From contig NZ_CP108357.1 in NCBI RefSeq assembly GCF_036237315.1, positions 124,001 through 188,000 of the forward strand: a DNA stretch of 64,000 bases. The letters are read 5' to 3'. Below the pieces are notes generated by a model. It did not search any database. It saw nothing but the letters and a program-made list of their open reading frames with translations, and was not told where the DNA came from. The DNA comes from Streptomyces sp. NBC_01351 (lineage in GTDB: Bacteria; Actinomycetota; Actinomycetes; Streptomycetales; Streptomycetaceae). Shown here piece after piece: positions 40,222 through 48,415 of the stretch; position 1 is the stretch's first letter, and every line of letters starts with the position of its first letter. Made by a program: the position numbers and the translations under genes.

Positions 40222-40304
40222 CGCCCCTCGCGGACTCGGCGCAGGGCCTCGTCCATGTCGGTGTCGGAGTCTCCGTTGGTGCGTGCGATGCTGTTGTCGT
40301 ACAT
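40218..40304 (-). CDS. 28-residue peptide gene
   Basis: MYDNSIARTNGDSDTDMDEALRRVREGR in parts: MYDNSIARTNG, then DTDMDEALRRVREGR. It starts at ATG 40304 with CTGGAGGCCCGG directly upstream (same ribosome-site design as whiB) and its stop overlaps the next GTG start. The strict spacing and the coupling argue that it is translated, as a leader peptide for the downstream pair or as a small protein. A leader hairpin (40329-40357) precedes it. Confidence 0.5.
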   Translation of the reverse strand: MYDNSIARTNGDSDTDMDEALRRVREGR

Positions 40305-40328
40305 CCGGGCCTCCAGATAGGTCCGTCA

Positions 40329-40357
40329 GACAGCCCCAGGGATGGCCCCCTGGGGCT
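40329..40357 (-). terminator. Leader hairpin upstream of the 28-codon gene
   Basis: Arms ACAGCCCCAGGG and CCCTGGGGCTGT, with the following ACGGACCTATCTGGAGGCCC. Both hairpin and downstream sequence are near copies of the whiB leader at 39716-39775. Confidence 0.65.
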
Positions 40358-40445
40358 GTCGTCGTGTTGGCTGTCGTACGAGCAGCCACGGCCGCCGCCA
40401 CCCAAGCGGGTGGCGGCGGCCGTGGTAGTTCGTCAGGTCGGTCCG

Positions 40446-40937
40446 CTACGCGAGGCGCGCCCCTCGGTGGGTAGGACGCAGTCGACTGCGGGCCTGCAAC
40501 TCCGCCCCCGGCGTGCAGCGCTGGCTCTTCGCGCACTTCGGGCAGTCGATGACGTGGTCGGCGAGCTCCCGCTGCGCGGCAGCGGTGGCGGCGCTCATCT
40601 GCGAGACCGCTGGCAGAGGCTGCGGCTGCGCCTTGCGGATCATGCGCTTCGAGCGACGGGCGGCAGCCGTGGCCTCGGCCGCGGAGAGGGCCTCGCCCCA
40701 CTGCTCGATGGTGATGTCGAACTCGATGCGGCGGGCGCTGCCGGGACAGCGCGGCGCCTCACCGCCGACGCCACGGCCGGTCCGCTCCAGGTGGTGGGTC
40801 TTGATCATGCGGCGCTGGATCGGGTGCCAGGTCTCGCAGTCCGGGCAGACGGCGGTGCGGCTTTCACCGTCGGCGAGGTTGATGTGGTGCGGCGGGATCT
40901 TGCTGAGCAGGAGGGCGGGGCGGCTGCTGGGACGCAT
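40446..40937 (-). CDS. Plasmid-type hypothetical protein with two zinc sites
   Basis: A 163-residue protein. It starts MRPSSRPALLLSKIPPHHINLADG, then ESRTAVCPDCETWHPIQRRMIKTH, CPGSARRIEFDITIEQWGEAL and a C-terminal HVIDCPKCAKSQRC. The beginning (LLLSKIPPHHINLADGE(S)RTAVCPDC) is very characteristic of a protein family I recall from Streptomyces conjugative plasmids and integrative elements, with no established role. Two cysteine groups should bind zinc. It is the first gene of the leftward block after the promoter region at 40938-41186 and uses ATG 40937 with AGGGAGACAACG upstream. Confidence 0.65.
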   Translation of the reverse strand: MRPSSRPALLLSKIPPHHINLADGESRTAVCPDCETWHPIQRRMIKTHHLERTGRGVGGEAPRCPGSARRIEFDITIEQWGEALSAAEATAAARRSKRMIRKAQPQPLPAVSQMSAATAAAQRELADHVIDCPKCAKSQRCTPGAELQARSRLRPTHRGARLA

Positions 40938-41186
40938 CGTTGTCTCCCTGATCGCGGGGAAGTTCACGGGATCGGTTGCGTTCTCCGGGCAGCCCGGACC
41001 ACTGCCGGGGCGGGATCCGTGGCTGTTCGGGCAGCGCAACCGCTGCATCAGGTGGTGCTGCCGTACTCGGCCAGGGACCTCTGGTCCGAAGACCGTCACC
41101 CGGGGTGCGCGAGCCGGCTATGAAGTTGGGGAGTCGAGGCTCCGGCTCCCACATCCGGCGCCGCCGTCGGCGGTTCCGGGTGAAGG

Positions 41187-41210
41187 AGCCGGGTCCGTGA
41201 GGACCCGGCT
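41187..41210 (-). terminator. Hairpin terminator
   Basis: Arms AGCCGGGTCC and GGACCCGGCT with loop GTGA, four bases after the stop of the leftward gene at 41215-41568. Confidence 0.85.
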
Positions 41211-41214
41211 GCAG

Positions 41215-41568
41215 CTAGGCCGCGAGCGGTAAGCGCGCTGCGGGGGCCGGCCGCGTGATGCGCAGCTGCGCGGCGTAGGGGAGGAGCACGTCGACCAGGC
41301 GTTCGCGCACCAGGGTGGTGACGGCCGGGTCGGCGGCGATGTCGCGGGCGGCGAGCATTCGGTTCTCGCGGGCCTCGATCGCGGCGAGGGCGGCGGTGAA
41401 GTCCAGGCCGTCCAGCCGCTCGTGGGGGAGGGGTCCGGCCTCGTACATCTCCAGCGGCGTGCCGAACGCGACGTCGAGATCGATGTCGCCGAACTCCGGG
41501 ATGTCGACAGCCACGGCCTCGAGAAGACGCTGGGTTTCGAGATCGAAGCACTCATCCGTAAATGACAT
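41215..41568 (-). CDS. Hypothetical acidic protein divergent from the GntR regulator
   Basis: A 117-residue protein: MSFTDECFDLETQRLLEAVAVDIPEFGDIDLDVAFGTPLEMYEAGPLPHERL..., helical, acidic, with no motif. ATG 41568 is preceded by AGGGGCGTAACC. It is divergent from the GntR-type regulator at 41686, with a 117-base spacer that contains the related motifs CTGTCGATAGTG and ACTGTCGATGGG. It is therefore probably one of that regulator's targets and ends in its own terminator. Function is unknown. Confidence 0.55.
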   Translation of the reverse strand: MSFTDECFDLETQRLLEAVAVDIPEFGDIDLDVAFGTPLEMYEAGPLPHERLDGLDFTAALAAIEARENRMLAARDIAADPAVTTLVRERLVDVLLPYAAQLRITRPAPAARLPLAA

Positions 41569-41685
41569 GGTTACGCCCCTTTCAGGCCGGTCCGGCCTGT
41601 CGATAGTGCTAGCTTTGCTGATACTGTCGATGGGTGTCAAGGGGTTAGCTGACGAACCCGACTAACTCGGTGAGGTGGATCTACG
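41569..41685. promoter_or_regulatory. Divergent promoter/operator region
   Basis: It contains the repeated motif CTGTCGAT at 41598 and 41625, 27 bases apart, around the AT-rich AGTGCTAGCTTTGCTGATA, which offers -10-like hexamers on both strands. It is a likely binding site of the GntR-type regulator. Confidence 0.45.
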
Positions 41686-42024
41686 ATGACGGTCATGACC
41701 AACGCCGAGGCCATGCAGCCCTACCAGCGCATCGTTCAAGACGTCCGCGACCAGATCGCGACCGGCCGGCTCCCGGCTGGTGCAAAGATTCCCGGCATCA
41801 AGGCCCTGGCCGAGGAGTACCAAGTCGCGGCTGGCACGGTGCAGCGCGCTCTCACGGAACTGCGCGCTTTGGGTCTCGTCTACTCCCACCAGGGCCGCGG
41901 CAGCTTCGTCAGCGAGCAGGCCAGCGCAAAGGCAGACTCGACGGCTGACGCCATCCGTCGTCTCGAAGAGCGGGTAGATGAACTGACTGCCCGTCTGGAA
42001 AGACTGGAGCAGAAGTCCGACTGA
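41686..42024 (+). CDS. GntR-family regulator, KorSA-type
   Basis: A 112-residue short GntR protein. The winged HTH occupies residues ~12-78: PYQRIVQDVRDQIATGRLPAGAKIPGIKALAEEYQVAAGTVQRALTELRALGLVYSHQGRGSFV. Instead of an effector domain it has a C-terminal coiled coil (AIRRLEERVDELTARLERLEQ), the usual form of Streptomyces Kor repressors. KorSA-like regulators silence tra, pra and their own genes to prevent lethal transfer expression. It is likely autoregulated through the 117-base divergent spacer upstream. ATG 41686; ATG 41698 (MTNAEAM) is possible. Confidence 0.8.
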   Translation: MTVMTNAEAMQPYQRIVQDVRDQIATGRLPAGAKIPGIKALAEEYQVAAGTVQRALTELRALGLVYSHQGRGSFVSEQASAKADSTADAIRRLEERVDELTARLERLEQKSD

Positions 42025-42127
42025 TGTCCCTAGCGCTGCGCTTGCCACCGTTCCCCCAAGGTCGCCTTGTGTGACCCATCACACTCCTGACGGCAGAGAT
42101 GGAACATCACAGCGGCTTGTAGAAGCC

Positions 42128-42171
42128 CGTACGCACTTTCATTCACGGGTTTTCAACATCCACGTACGCAC
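42128..42171 (+). promoter_or_regulatory. CGTACGCAC direct repeats upstream of the HTH/P-loop gene
   Basis: CGTACGCAC occurs at 42128-42136 and 42163-42171, start-to-start 35 bases. They lie 34 to 77 bases before the start codon and may bind the product's own HTH domain. Confidence 0.4.
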
Positions 42172-42204
42172 GGGATTTGGGGCCCGCGCCCTAGGCTCGC
42201 GGGC

Positions 42205-43242
42205 ATGACGATGACGGAGGGGCAGAGGGTGGGGAAGCAGCGAGCAGGATGGCGACCGGACCGGCTGCGTGAGCAGCGGGAGGCTCACGGGCTCACCCTG
42301 GAGAAAGCCGGCGAACGGCTTCGTGAAGTCGCTGAGCAGGCCAAGCTGAAGGGGATCCCCGCCGCGAATCCTCAGACCTTATGGCAGCACGAGCAAGGCG
42401 AGGTCTACCCGGGACCGCACTACCGGCGCGCCTATTGCCTCCTCTATCGAGCCACTGAGCCCGACCTCGGCTTCAGGACTGCCCTGCCTGGTGAGGAGAC
42501 GTCCTTCAAGCTCACGCCGATGGACGACCGCCTTAACGGTTCGCACGTCCTGGCTGTTGAGCGAGCGATTCATCGGATCGCGCCGGGCAGCGACGAGGCC
42601 GATCACTTCAATCTGCAGCAGCGCATCATCGACGCGTGGAAGCGCCGTCACACCGGCGGCGATCCGCACCGCCCTGTCCTGATCCTGGTCGGCGGTTACG
42701 CCGGCTCTGGCAAGACCGAGTTGGCGCGCTTCTTCGTTCAGCTCACCGGCTGGCCGCTGCTCGACAAGGACCCGCTGACCCGTCCGCTGGTGGAAAAGCT
42801 GCTGATGGCGTTGGGTGGGGACCCGAATGATCGCCACACCGACCTCTACAAAACCCAGGTCCGGCCGGTGGAGTACGACTGTCTTATGCAGTCCGCCATG
42901 GCGAACATTCGGTGCGGGATCAGCACGGTGCTCTCCGCGCCGTTCATCGCGGAGATGACGGATCCGGCCTGGATGCAGCGGCTGACCAACCGCGCCGGCT
43001 CCATGGGCGTCGACGTCTTTCCGGTGTGGGTGCGCTGCGACGAGGAGTCGATGCGCGAGTACATCGGCTTCCGCTCGGCCGCCCGGGACGCCTGGAAGTT
43101 GCAGCGGTGGGACGAGTACTTGGCCACCATCGACTTGGAGGTGCGCCCGGCTGTGTCGCACCTGGTCGTCGACAACCGGCTGGGGACCGCGGTAACACTC
43201 GCCGACCAGGCCCGGCAGGCAATGGGGGCGATGTACTCATGA
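42205..43242 (+). CDS. XRE-type HTH fused to a P-loop kinase (zeta-toxin-like)
   Basis: A 345-residue protein. Residues ~15-85 contain an XRE-like HTH (LREQREAHGLTLEKAGERLREVAEQ ... PQTLWQHEQGEVYPGPHYRRAYCLLY). Residues ~157 onwards form a P-loop kinase: LILVGGYAGSGKTELARF (Walker A at 163-171), followed by WPLLDKDPLTRPLVEKLL, TQVRPVEYDCLMQSAMANIRCGISTVLSAPFIAEM and VDVFPVWVRCDEESMREYI (lid-like), as in zeta-toxin and AAA_33 kinases. ATG is at 42205; a short leader is likely. Its stop overlaps a second nucleotide-kinase-like gene. The two may form a phosphotransfer pathway or a toxin-like module with its own regulator. Confidence 0.75.
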   Translation: MTMTEGQRVGKQRAGWRPDRLREQREAHGLTLEKAGERLREVAEQAKLKGIPAANPQTLWQHEQGEVYPGPHYRRAYCLLYRATEPDLGFRTALPGEETSFKLTPMDDRLNGSHVLAVERAIHRIAPGSDEADHFNLQQRIIDAWKRRHTGGDPHRPVLILVGGYAGSGKTELARFFVQLTGWPLLDKDPLTRPLVEKLLMALGGDPNDRHTDLYKTQVRPVEYDCLMQSAMANIRCGISTVLSAPFIAEMTDPAWMQRLTNRAGSMGVDVFPVWVRCDEESMREYIGFRSAARDAWKLQRWDEYLATIDLEVRPAVSHLVVDNRLGTAVTLADQARQAMGAMYS

Positions 43243-43808
43243 GCCGGAAGCAGGGCGTGATTTTGTACGGCCCGCCGGCTGCGGGCAAGGACACCGTGAC
43301 GGCGGCGCTCGCCGAGCTGAACCTGCGGTACCGGCAGTTCGAGCGGCTCAAGGTTGGCTCGGGCAAGGCCACGGGCTACCGGATGGGCACGGTGGATCAG
43401 CTGCGCGAGCTGGAGGCCGCGGGCGATGTCGTCTACGCGAACTCGCGGTACGGCAACACGTACGTGATCGACCGGCCGGGGCTGGATGAGGCGTTCGCGG
43501 CCGGGGTCCCGGTGGTGCATCTCGGGCAAGTCGACGGCATCCAAGCCCTGGTCGACCGCTACCCCGCCGACTGGGCCACGGTGCTTCTGTGGTGCCCGCG
43601 CGAGGTTACTGCGCAGCGGTCTGCGGGCCGGGGCGACAGCGACACCACGGCGCGCATCGCGGCGTGGGAAGCGACCCGCAAGGACTTGGACGTGCACCCG
43701 GAAACGGTCTGGGACCTGACAGTGGACACGATGACGTCGTCGCCAGAGGAGTCGGCGCGGGCCATCGACGAGCTTCTGGACCAGCGAGCGGGAGCGGCGA
43801 CGGCATGA
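43239..43808 (+). CDS. Guanylate-kinase-like P-loop NTPase
   Basis: A 189-residue protein; ATG 43239 overlaps the preceding stop (ATGA). VILYGPPAAGKDTVTAAL gives Walker A at ~11-19. FERLKVGSGKATGYRMGT resembles the GMP-binding loop region, YANSRYGNTYVIDRPGLDEAFAAGVPVVHLGQVDGIQAL is a typical guanylate/adenylate kinase core, and DWATVLLWCPREVTAQRSAGRGDSDTTARIAAWEATRKDL is the lid with an Arg pair. It lacks an obvious second catalytic Asp pattern, so the substrate is open. With the preceding HTH-kinase and downstream HAD phosphatase, a nucleotide- or sugar-phosphate metabolism cassette is plausible. Confidence 0.75.
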   Translation: MSRKQGVILYGPPAAGKDTVTAALAELNLRYRQFERLKVGSGKATGYRMGTVDQLRELEAAGDVVYANSRYGNTYVIDRPGLDEAFAAGVPVVHLGQVDGIQALVDRYPADWATVLLWCPREVTAQRSAGRGDSDTTARIAAWEATRKDLDVHPETVWDLTVDTMTSSPEESARAIDELLDQRAGAATA

Positions 43809-43815
43809 GCGCGGG

Positions 43816-44655
43816 CTACGGCCGGGCGAGCCGATCGAGCGCGTCGGTGAGCGTGAGCTTGCCGTCGTCCTTGACGTCGTCCCACCGGGCCAGCGTGGAC
43901 GCGGCCGCGTGCAACATCTCGGGGGGAAGGCCGGCGGCCTCGAGCATGTCGGCGGCTTCCTCCAGCTCGGGCCCCCACCTCCATGCACGTGCCGCTGTCT
44001 TCGCAATGTATTCGGGCTCGGAGAGGTACGAGTCGGTGCGGCGGGAGGCGATGTCGATGAGCTCTTGGTCGACGCCGTGTTCGCGGGCCAACCCGATCGC
44101 CAGGGCCACCAGCACGCGCGAGGCCTTCTGGAAGCTGGCGTACGCCAGCTTCAGCGCGGACGCCTGGCCGACCTCGGTGCCCAGCACCTTCGTCCGCACC
44201 GCGGTGCCAGCGAAGAGCGCCTCCACGCGAGCGGTCGCAGAAGCCGCGCCGGACAGGTACAGGGTCGGCGTCTTGCCGTTCACCGGCGGGGAACCGACGA
44301 CGCCGCCGTCGACCACGGCCACCTTCGGCCCGAGGAGATCCGCGATCCGTACTGCGCGGTCGGCGTTGATGGCGTTGGCCTCCAGGTACAGGCCGGTGAA
44401 GCCGTGGGCAGCAACGTCGCGGGCCAGGTCCTCGGCTGCGGCTGGCGGGCAGAGGCTGATCACCACGTCCGAACGATCCAGCAGTTCCTGCAGCGTCGGC
44501 ACCGCTTCCAGGCCGAGCCGTTCTGCTCGTCCTGCACTCGCCGGGCTGCGCCCTTCGGCGCACCAGAGGACGGACATCGCGTTGGCCGCGGCGCACGCCG
44601 CGACGGCGGCGCCCATGCTGCCGGGGTGGAGGACGCCGACGGTGGGCTGGTCCAT
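43816..44655 (-). CDS. 6-phosphogluconate-dehydrogenase-like NAD(P)-binding oxidoreductase (DUF1932)
   Basis: A 279-residue protein. N-terminal Rossmann domain: TVGVLHPGSMGAAVAACAAANA (6-27), then VVISLCPPAAAEDLARDVAAHG, and GLYLEANAINADRAVRIADLLG, VAVVDGGVVGSPP. The C-terminal domain (ASALKLAYASFQKASRVLVALAIGLAREHGVDQELID) matches the DUF1932 domain of a beta-hydroxyacid-dehydrogenase subgroup, in which the catalytic Lys lies in LKLAYAS. It probably oxidises a small hydroxyacid or sugar acid. It is convergent with the kinase pair (eight bases between stops) and follows the HAD gene by four bases. Confidence 0.8.
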   Translation of the reverse strand: MDQPTVGVLHPGSMGAAVAACAAANAMSVLWCAEGRSPASAGRAERLGLEAVPTLQELLDRSDVVISLCPPAAAEDLARDVAAHGFTGLYLEANAINADRAVRIADLLGPKVAVVDGGVVGSPPVNGKTPTLYLSGAASATARVEALFAGTAVRTKVLGTEVGQASALKLAYASFQKASRVLVALAIGLAREHGVDQELIDIASRRTDSYLSEPEYIAKTAARAWRWGPELEEAADMLEAAGLPPEMLHAAASTLARWDDVKDDGKLTLTDALDRLARP

Positions 44656-44659
44656 AGGG

Positions 44660-45316
44660 CTACTCCGGGAGTTCGTTGAGAAGGATGGCGATGGCGTCGG
44701 TGACGTCGTCGACGGCGTGGTGCGGCTCTGCGAGCGGGTCGGGCCAGCTTCGGCCGCGGATCCAGATAGTGCGCAGGCCCGCTCGGCGCCCGCCCTCGAT
44801 GTCACCGGCTGGATTGTCGCCGATCATCCAGCCGCCGTCGGAGAGTCGTCGGCCGCAGCGGGTAGCCGCGAGGTCAAAGAGTCGCCTATCAGGTTTCCGG
44901 GCGTCGATGTCGCCGGAGACCGCGATGCCCTCGACCAGCTCGGTGATTCCGGTCGCGGCGAGCTTGGCACGCTGGATATCGCTGGGGCCGTTAGTGGCGA
45001 TGCCGATCGTCCATGCTGCTGCGCGAAGTTGGGCCAGCCCTTCGAGGACGGTTGGGCGGCATGCGGCGAAGGCGCCCATGAGGTCGACGTACTCCTGCCA
45101 GAGTTCCTCTGCCGGCTCCTGCAGCCTGAAGACCGTGCTGAGTCGGGCGAAGTCCGCGGGGTTCGCGCGATCGGCCAGCTCGGCGCGCAGCCACTGCTCG
45201 ACGGCTGGCTCGTAGTCGCGTGCAAGGCAGAGGCTGGCGACGGCACTGCCGACCGCCGACCGCCGGTCGATCAGCGTGTCGTCCAGGTCGAAGATCGCAA
45301 GGCGGTGCACGGGCAT
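44660..45316 (-). CDS. HAD-superfamily phosphatase
   Basis: A 218-residue HAD hydrolase. Motif I is LAIFDLDDTLID (nucleophile D10, acid D12), motif II GIATNGPSD, motif III ARKPDRRLFDLA (Lys) and motif IV WMIGDNPAGDIEGGRRAG. The cap domain is inserted between motifs I and II (~20-100, C1-type), as in phosphoglycolate- or pyrimidine-nucleotidase-like enzymes. ATG 45316 is preferred; a longer frame to 45394 lacks bias. It lies four bases upstream of the oxidoreductase gene and is co-transcribed with it. The substrate is unknown, but the cluster of kinases and phosphatase suggests a phosphorylated metabolite. Confidence 0.85.
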   Translation of the reverse strand: MPVHRLAIFDLDDTLIDRRSAVGSAVASLCLARDYEPAVEQWLRAELADRANPADFARLSTVFRLQEPAEELWQEYVDLMGAFAACRPTVLEGLAQLRAAAWTIGIATNGPSDIQRAKLAATGITELVEGIAVSGDIDARKPDRRLFDLAATRCGRRLSDGGWMIGDNPAGDIEGGRRAGLRTIWIRGRSWPDPLAEPHHAVDDVTDAIAILLNELPE

Positions 45317-45639
45317 GGACCCTACCCGTTGACGTTCTCGCGGCTGGTGGGCATCCCGTATGGCGGGACACTTTGCGGTCCACTTTCCCACCACGCGGGA
45401 GGGTTCGAATTCCTTGTCGAAGCGCGCTGGAACTACTGCCCTAAATCTGTTGGGATTTGAGGGCCCTACGGCGGTGAACTGGCCGTTTTCAGGTCAGGAT
45501 AGAGAGATCGTCAGCGAAGGGTGTCGAGTCGGGTGGGGGTGGTCGGCGTCTCAAGCGGGAACACGCTCGTTTGCGGTACCGAAGATCACCGCCTTCATGT
45601 ATCTTTCACAGCATCAGTGTTGGCTAGGGGAGGTTTCTG
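45317..45639. promoter_or_regulatory. Divergent intergenic region of the HAD and XRE genes
   Basis: About 320 bases without a gene. It should contain the promoters for both directions; a TTGCGGTACCGAAG...ATGTATCTT stretch before the XRE gene (about 45572-45605) is comparatively AT-rich. No clear dyad was seen. Confidence 0.35.
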
Positions 45640-45906
45640 ATGTCGGATCTGAACAAGGCCGTTGATGCCTTGGTCGACCGCGACCCCGACCTTCCCGCTC
45701 CGCCCGTCCGGAGACAACTCCGCCTCGCAGATGGCCTGACACAGCAACAGCTGGCCGATGCGCTCCAGGTGAAGCGTCTGACGATCTTGCGCTGGGAGTC
45801 GGGCCAGACAGAGCCCCGCCAGCCTTGGCGTGATGCTTATGCCCGTCTCCTTCGTCGACTGGCCGAGAAGCACCCAGAAGCGGTGGAGGTGCCCGATGCG
45901 GGCTGA
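45640..45906 (+). CDS. XRE-family transcriptional regulator (88 aa)
   Basis: An 88-residue protein with one classical HTH: RRQLRLADGLTQQQLADALQVKRLTILRWESGQTEPR (residues ~25-61), followed by AYARLLRRLAEKHPEAVEV. ATG 45640 is preceded by GGGGAGGTTTCTG. The size and lack of any effector domain are like phage-type or antitoxin-type repressors. It is divergent from the HAD/oxidoreductase genes and the last gene before the candidate origin and replication genes, so it may control either. Confidence 0.8.
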   Translation: MSDLNKAVDALVDRDPDLPAPPVRRQLRLADGLTQQQLADALQVKRLTILRWESGQTEPRQPWRDAYARLLRRLAEKHPEAVEVPDAG

Positions 45907-46630
45907 CCTCACGCACGCAGCCACGTGTGGGCATGCTGACGCCAACCTCCGATTCAAGGGGGATGGGATGACCTAGCGGCCATCGGCCGCGCGCCTAGGA
46001 GTGGACTAGCCACCCTCTGTCGGCGCTTACGCGGCCCGTCTGCCGACCGGATTTACCACCCGGACCGGCCTGCTCAGTTTCCGGTACCACCCGGGTCCTG
46101 AGCTTCGGCTCATGGAGCCGTTTCTTCATCTGCGCAATAACCCAACCCCGCCTTATCAGCGGGACAGGCCCCTAGCCAGGGCCACGAGGGCCTCTAGCCA
46201 AGGTCCAACTGCAGTTGCAGTTGCAGTTCCGCAGGGCCCCCGCCAAGGGGCGTCTGCGTCGCACTACCGGCCCCGCCAAGGGCCGCCAGTACACCCGTCC
46301 GATTCACATCGACAAACCGAAGGAGGTCGCCGCTGCTCTTCGTCCGGCCGCCCGCTCCTCACGGAGGGGGCGGTCCACATACCCAAGGAGAAGCGATCTC
46401 AGCCCGCGTGGCGGGCCGGTCTCAGCATCCATATGGATAGGTGGTCGATCCTCATAGTGCCCGATGTGGTGTCCCCTGAAAAGTTGCACCCTCATCGTTT
46501 CGCCGGGAAGCAAACGACCGAGGCCCCGTTTGCTCCCACCTTGCCCGACTATCAGACCTGTCGACTGGAAATCACGCTTCCTGGACATCCCGCCGTCCGT
46601 CGTGTAGCTGCGGTAGCGCCGGCCGCCGTG
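45907..46630. other. Gene-free region upstream of rep, candidate replication origin
   Basis: About 720 bases with no convincing gene; a frame on the plus strand is open but has no codon bias. It contains short repeated motifs: three GCAGTT units at 46211-46228, CGCCAAGGG at two places around 46243 and 46272, CACCCGG twice near 46058-46092, and a duplicated CCTCTAGCCAAGG/CCCTAGCCAGGG. It directly precedes the replication-type genes. The repeats are short and would need alignment with relatives to be called iterons. Confidence 0.4.
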
Positions 46631-48415
46631 ATGATCCCCGCTCCGCGCTCGTCCATGTCTTCTGCCGTGGCCGACGGCGTTCCGGTGCGTCGGCAGCGGG
46701 TGCGGGTGCCGATGCGGTTGGTGTCGTCGCCGTTCTACGCGGATGTGGCGCTGTCGGTGTACGTGAAGGTGAAGGCGCTGGGTGCGCGGCCGGAGGGGTG
46801 TCAGGCGCGGTCGGCGACGATCGCTTCGTACCTGGGGCTGTCGGTGGCGTCGGTGGAGCGGGGCATGACGCAGTTGACCCGTCCTGGGCTGGACGGGGTC
46901 GTAGAGCTGTGGTCGACCCGTCGCACCCTGCCCGGCGGGAAGGGTGAGTCGGCGTTGCGGACGGTGCGGCCGATGACGCGGACGGAGAAGTTCGTGTGGT
47001 TGCCGGTGGCCGCCTCGGAGGACCTCACGCCCAGGCAGCTGCGTGCGTTCGCCGTGATCGCGTTCGCGGAGCAGATGGGCATTGCGCTGACCGAGGGGGA
47101 GCTGGCGGGGCACCTGCGGCACCACTCGGGTCAGAGGGCCGGCCAGCCGATCACGGCGGCGGCGGCCGGTGAGGTTATCGACGGTCTGGAGGCGGCGCGG
47201 TGGGTGACGGTGCAGCGGCGCGCAGGAGCGCAGGGCCGTCACCGGTTCATCGCCCATGACATCGCCCCCGCAGCCGCTGTGGGCCACGGTGAGCAGGCCG
47301 CGGACACGGAGCCGGAGACGGTCCAGGAGTGCGTGCAGGAGCCCGTGGGCGGTGCTGTGGAGAGGGCGGGTAGTTCGCTGGTTGGTGAGGGATCGGGTCT
47401 GTCGTTTGGTGAGGGATCCCTCGCGAATAGGGAATCACCTACGACTGACTCACCTGATGACGAGGGCGCACTCACCTCACCCGCCGTAGGCGAGGTACGG
47501 GTAGTTGAGGGCGCTGAGGCTGTGGAAATCGCGGCTGACGCGGAGGCGCGTTCGGAAAGCGGGGATGGTGTCGCGCTGCGCGCGGGTGAGATCAGCCAGC
47601 CCTCCTCGAAGCCGAACGGCGAAAAGCGCAGCAGCAAGGCCGGGGGGTCGGCCCGGTCGTCGTACACCGGACCGCAGCTGGCGATGAGCCCGGAGATCTA
47701 CGCCGTGCTGGAGCCGGTCCACGTGCTGCTGAAGCAGGTCACCAGCAGCTTCGTCGCCCGGAAGATCGCCCGTGAGGTGGGCCGTCAGTTGCACGGGGGC
47801 ACGGCCCCCGACCGCCTTCGGCACCGGTTGACGGCCCGCCTGGCCCCCGTGGCGCTCTCGGACATCCGTGACCCGGGCCGGTGGCTGCTCGGGGTGGCCC
47901 TGCCCCGGTGGGGTTGCGGCTACGAGGACTGCGAGGCCGGGATTATCTGGCGGACCGGTGCGGCCTGTGAGCTGTGCGCCGAGACCATCCAGGACCGGCA
48001 CGCATCCCGCCAGCGCGAGCAGCACCTGGAGCAGGGCCTGTGCCCCCAGCACGGCACCCGGCCCGGCCCGTCCGGGCGCTGCACCGACTGCGAACTGGAG
48101 GCCGCCATCCGGCGCCCGGCCCGGGTGCCGGTACCCCGGGAGCCCGAAGGCCCGCAGCGCTCTTCGTGCGTCGGCTGCGGATGCCGAATCTTCCTGACTG
48201 GCCTGGCCGTCGACACCGGGCTGTGCAAGCTCTGCCGCGAGGAGGCCGACGCCCTGGCCGCCGTCGAGCCTGCCGCTCCCGCTGCGCCGTCGGTGCCGGG
48301 GACATGCTCCGGCCGCGACGGTGAGACGCTCTGCACCCGTAGGGCCCTGCCGACCCGCAGCGTCTGCCTCACCCACCGCTCCCAGGAGCTCGCCCACGAG
48401 GTGGTGGCGTCATGA
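46631..48415 (+). CDS. HTH-domain protein, candidate plasmid replication initiator (Rep)
   Basis: About 594 residues from ATG 46631 (ATG 46661 possible; high third-position GC begins here). The N-terminal part RVRVPMRLVSSPFYADVALSVYVKVKALGARPEGCQARSATIASYLGLSVASVERGMTQL is a winged HTH typical of plasmid replication proteins. A second wing, FAVIAFAEQMGIALTEGELAGHLRHH, follows. An acidic linker separates it from a C-terminal domain with MSPEIYAVLEPVHVLLKQVTSSFVARKIAREVGRQL, and several CxxC groups (CGYEDCEAG, CELCAET, CTDCELE, CVGCGCRIF, CKLCREE) for zinc. The gene overlaps the DciA-like gene (ATGA). Two linked genes of this kind fit a replication module; the Rep assignment is an inference. 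Confidence 0.6.
   Translation: MIPAPRSSMSSAVADGVPVRRQRVRVPMRLVSSPFYADVALSVYVKVKALGARPEGCQARSATIASYLGLSVASVERGMTQLTRPGLDGVVELWSTRRTLPGGKGESALRTVRPMTRTEKFVWLPVAASEDLTPRQLRAFAVIAFAEQMGIALTEGELAGHLRHHSGQRAGQPITAAAAGEVIDGLEAARWVTVQRRAGAQGRHRFIAHDIAPAAAVGHGEQAADTEPETVQECVQEPVGGAVERAGSSLVGEGSGLSFGEGSLANRESPTTDSPDDEGALTSPAVGEVRVVEGAEAVEIAADAEARSESGDGVALRAGEISQPSSKPNGEKRSSKAGGSARSSYTGPQLAMSPEIYAVLEPVHVLLKQVTSSFVARKIAREVGRQLHGGTAPDRLRHRLTARLAPVALSDIRDPGRWLLGVALPRWGCGYEDCEAGIIWRTGAACELCAETIQDRHASRQREQHLEQGLCPQHGTRPGPSGRCTDCELEAAIRRPARVPVPREPEGPQRSSCVGCGCRIFLTGLAVDTGLCKLCREEADALAAVEPAAPAAPSVPGTCSGRDGETLCTRRALPTRSVCLTHRSQELAHEVVAS

Noticed and set aside
43589..45460. 623-codon plus-strand open frame
   Set aside because: Antisense to the oxidoreductase and HAD genes, both of which have clear family motifs.
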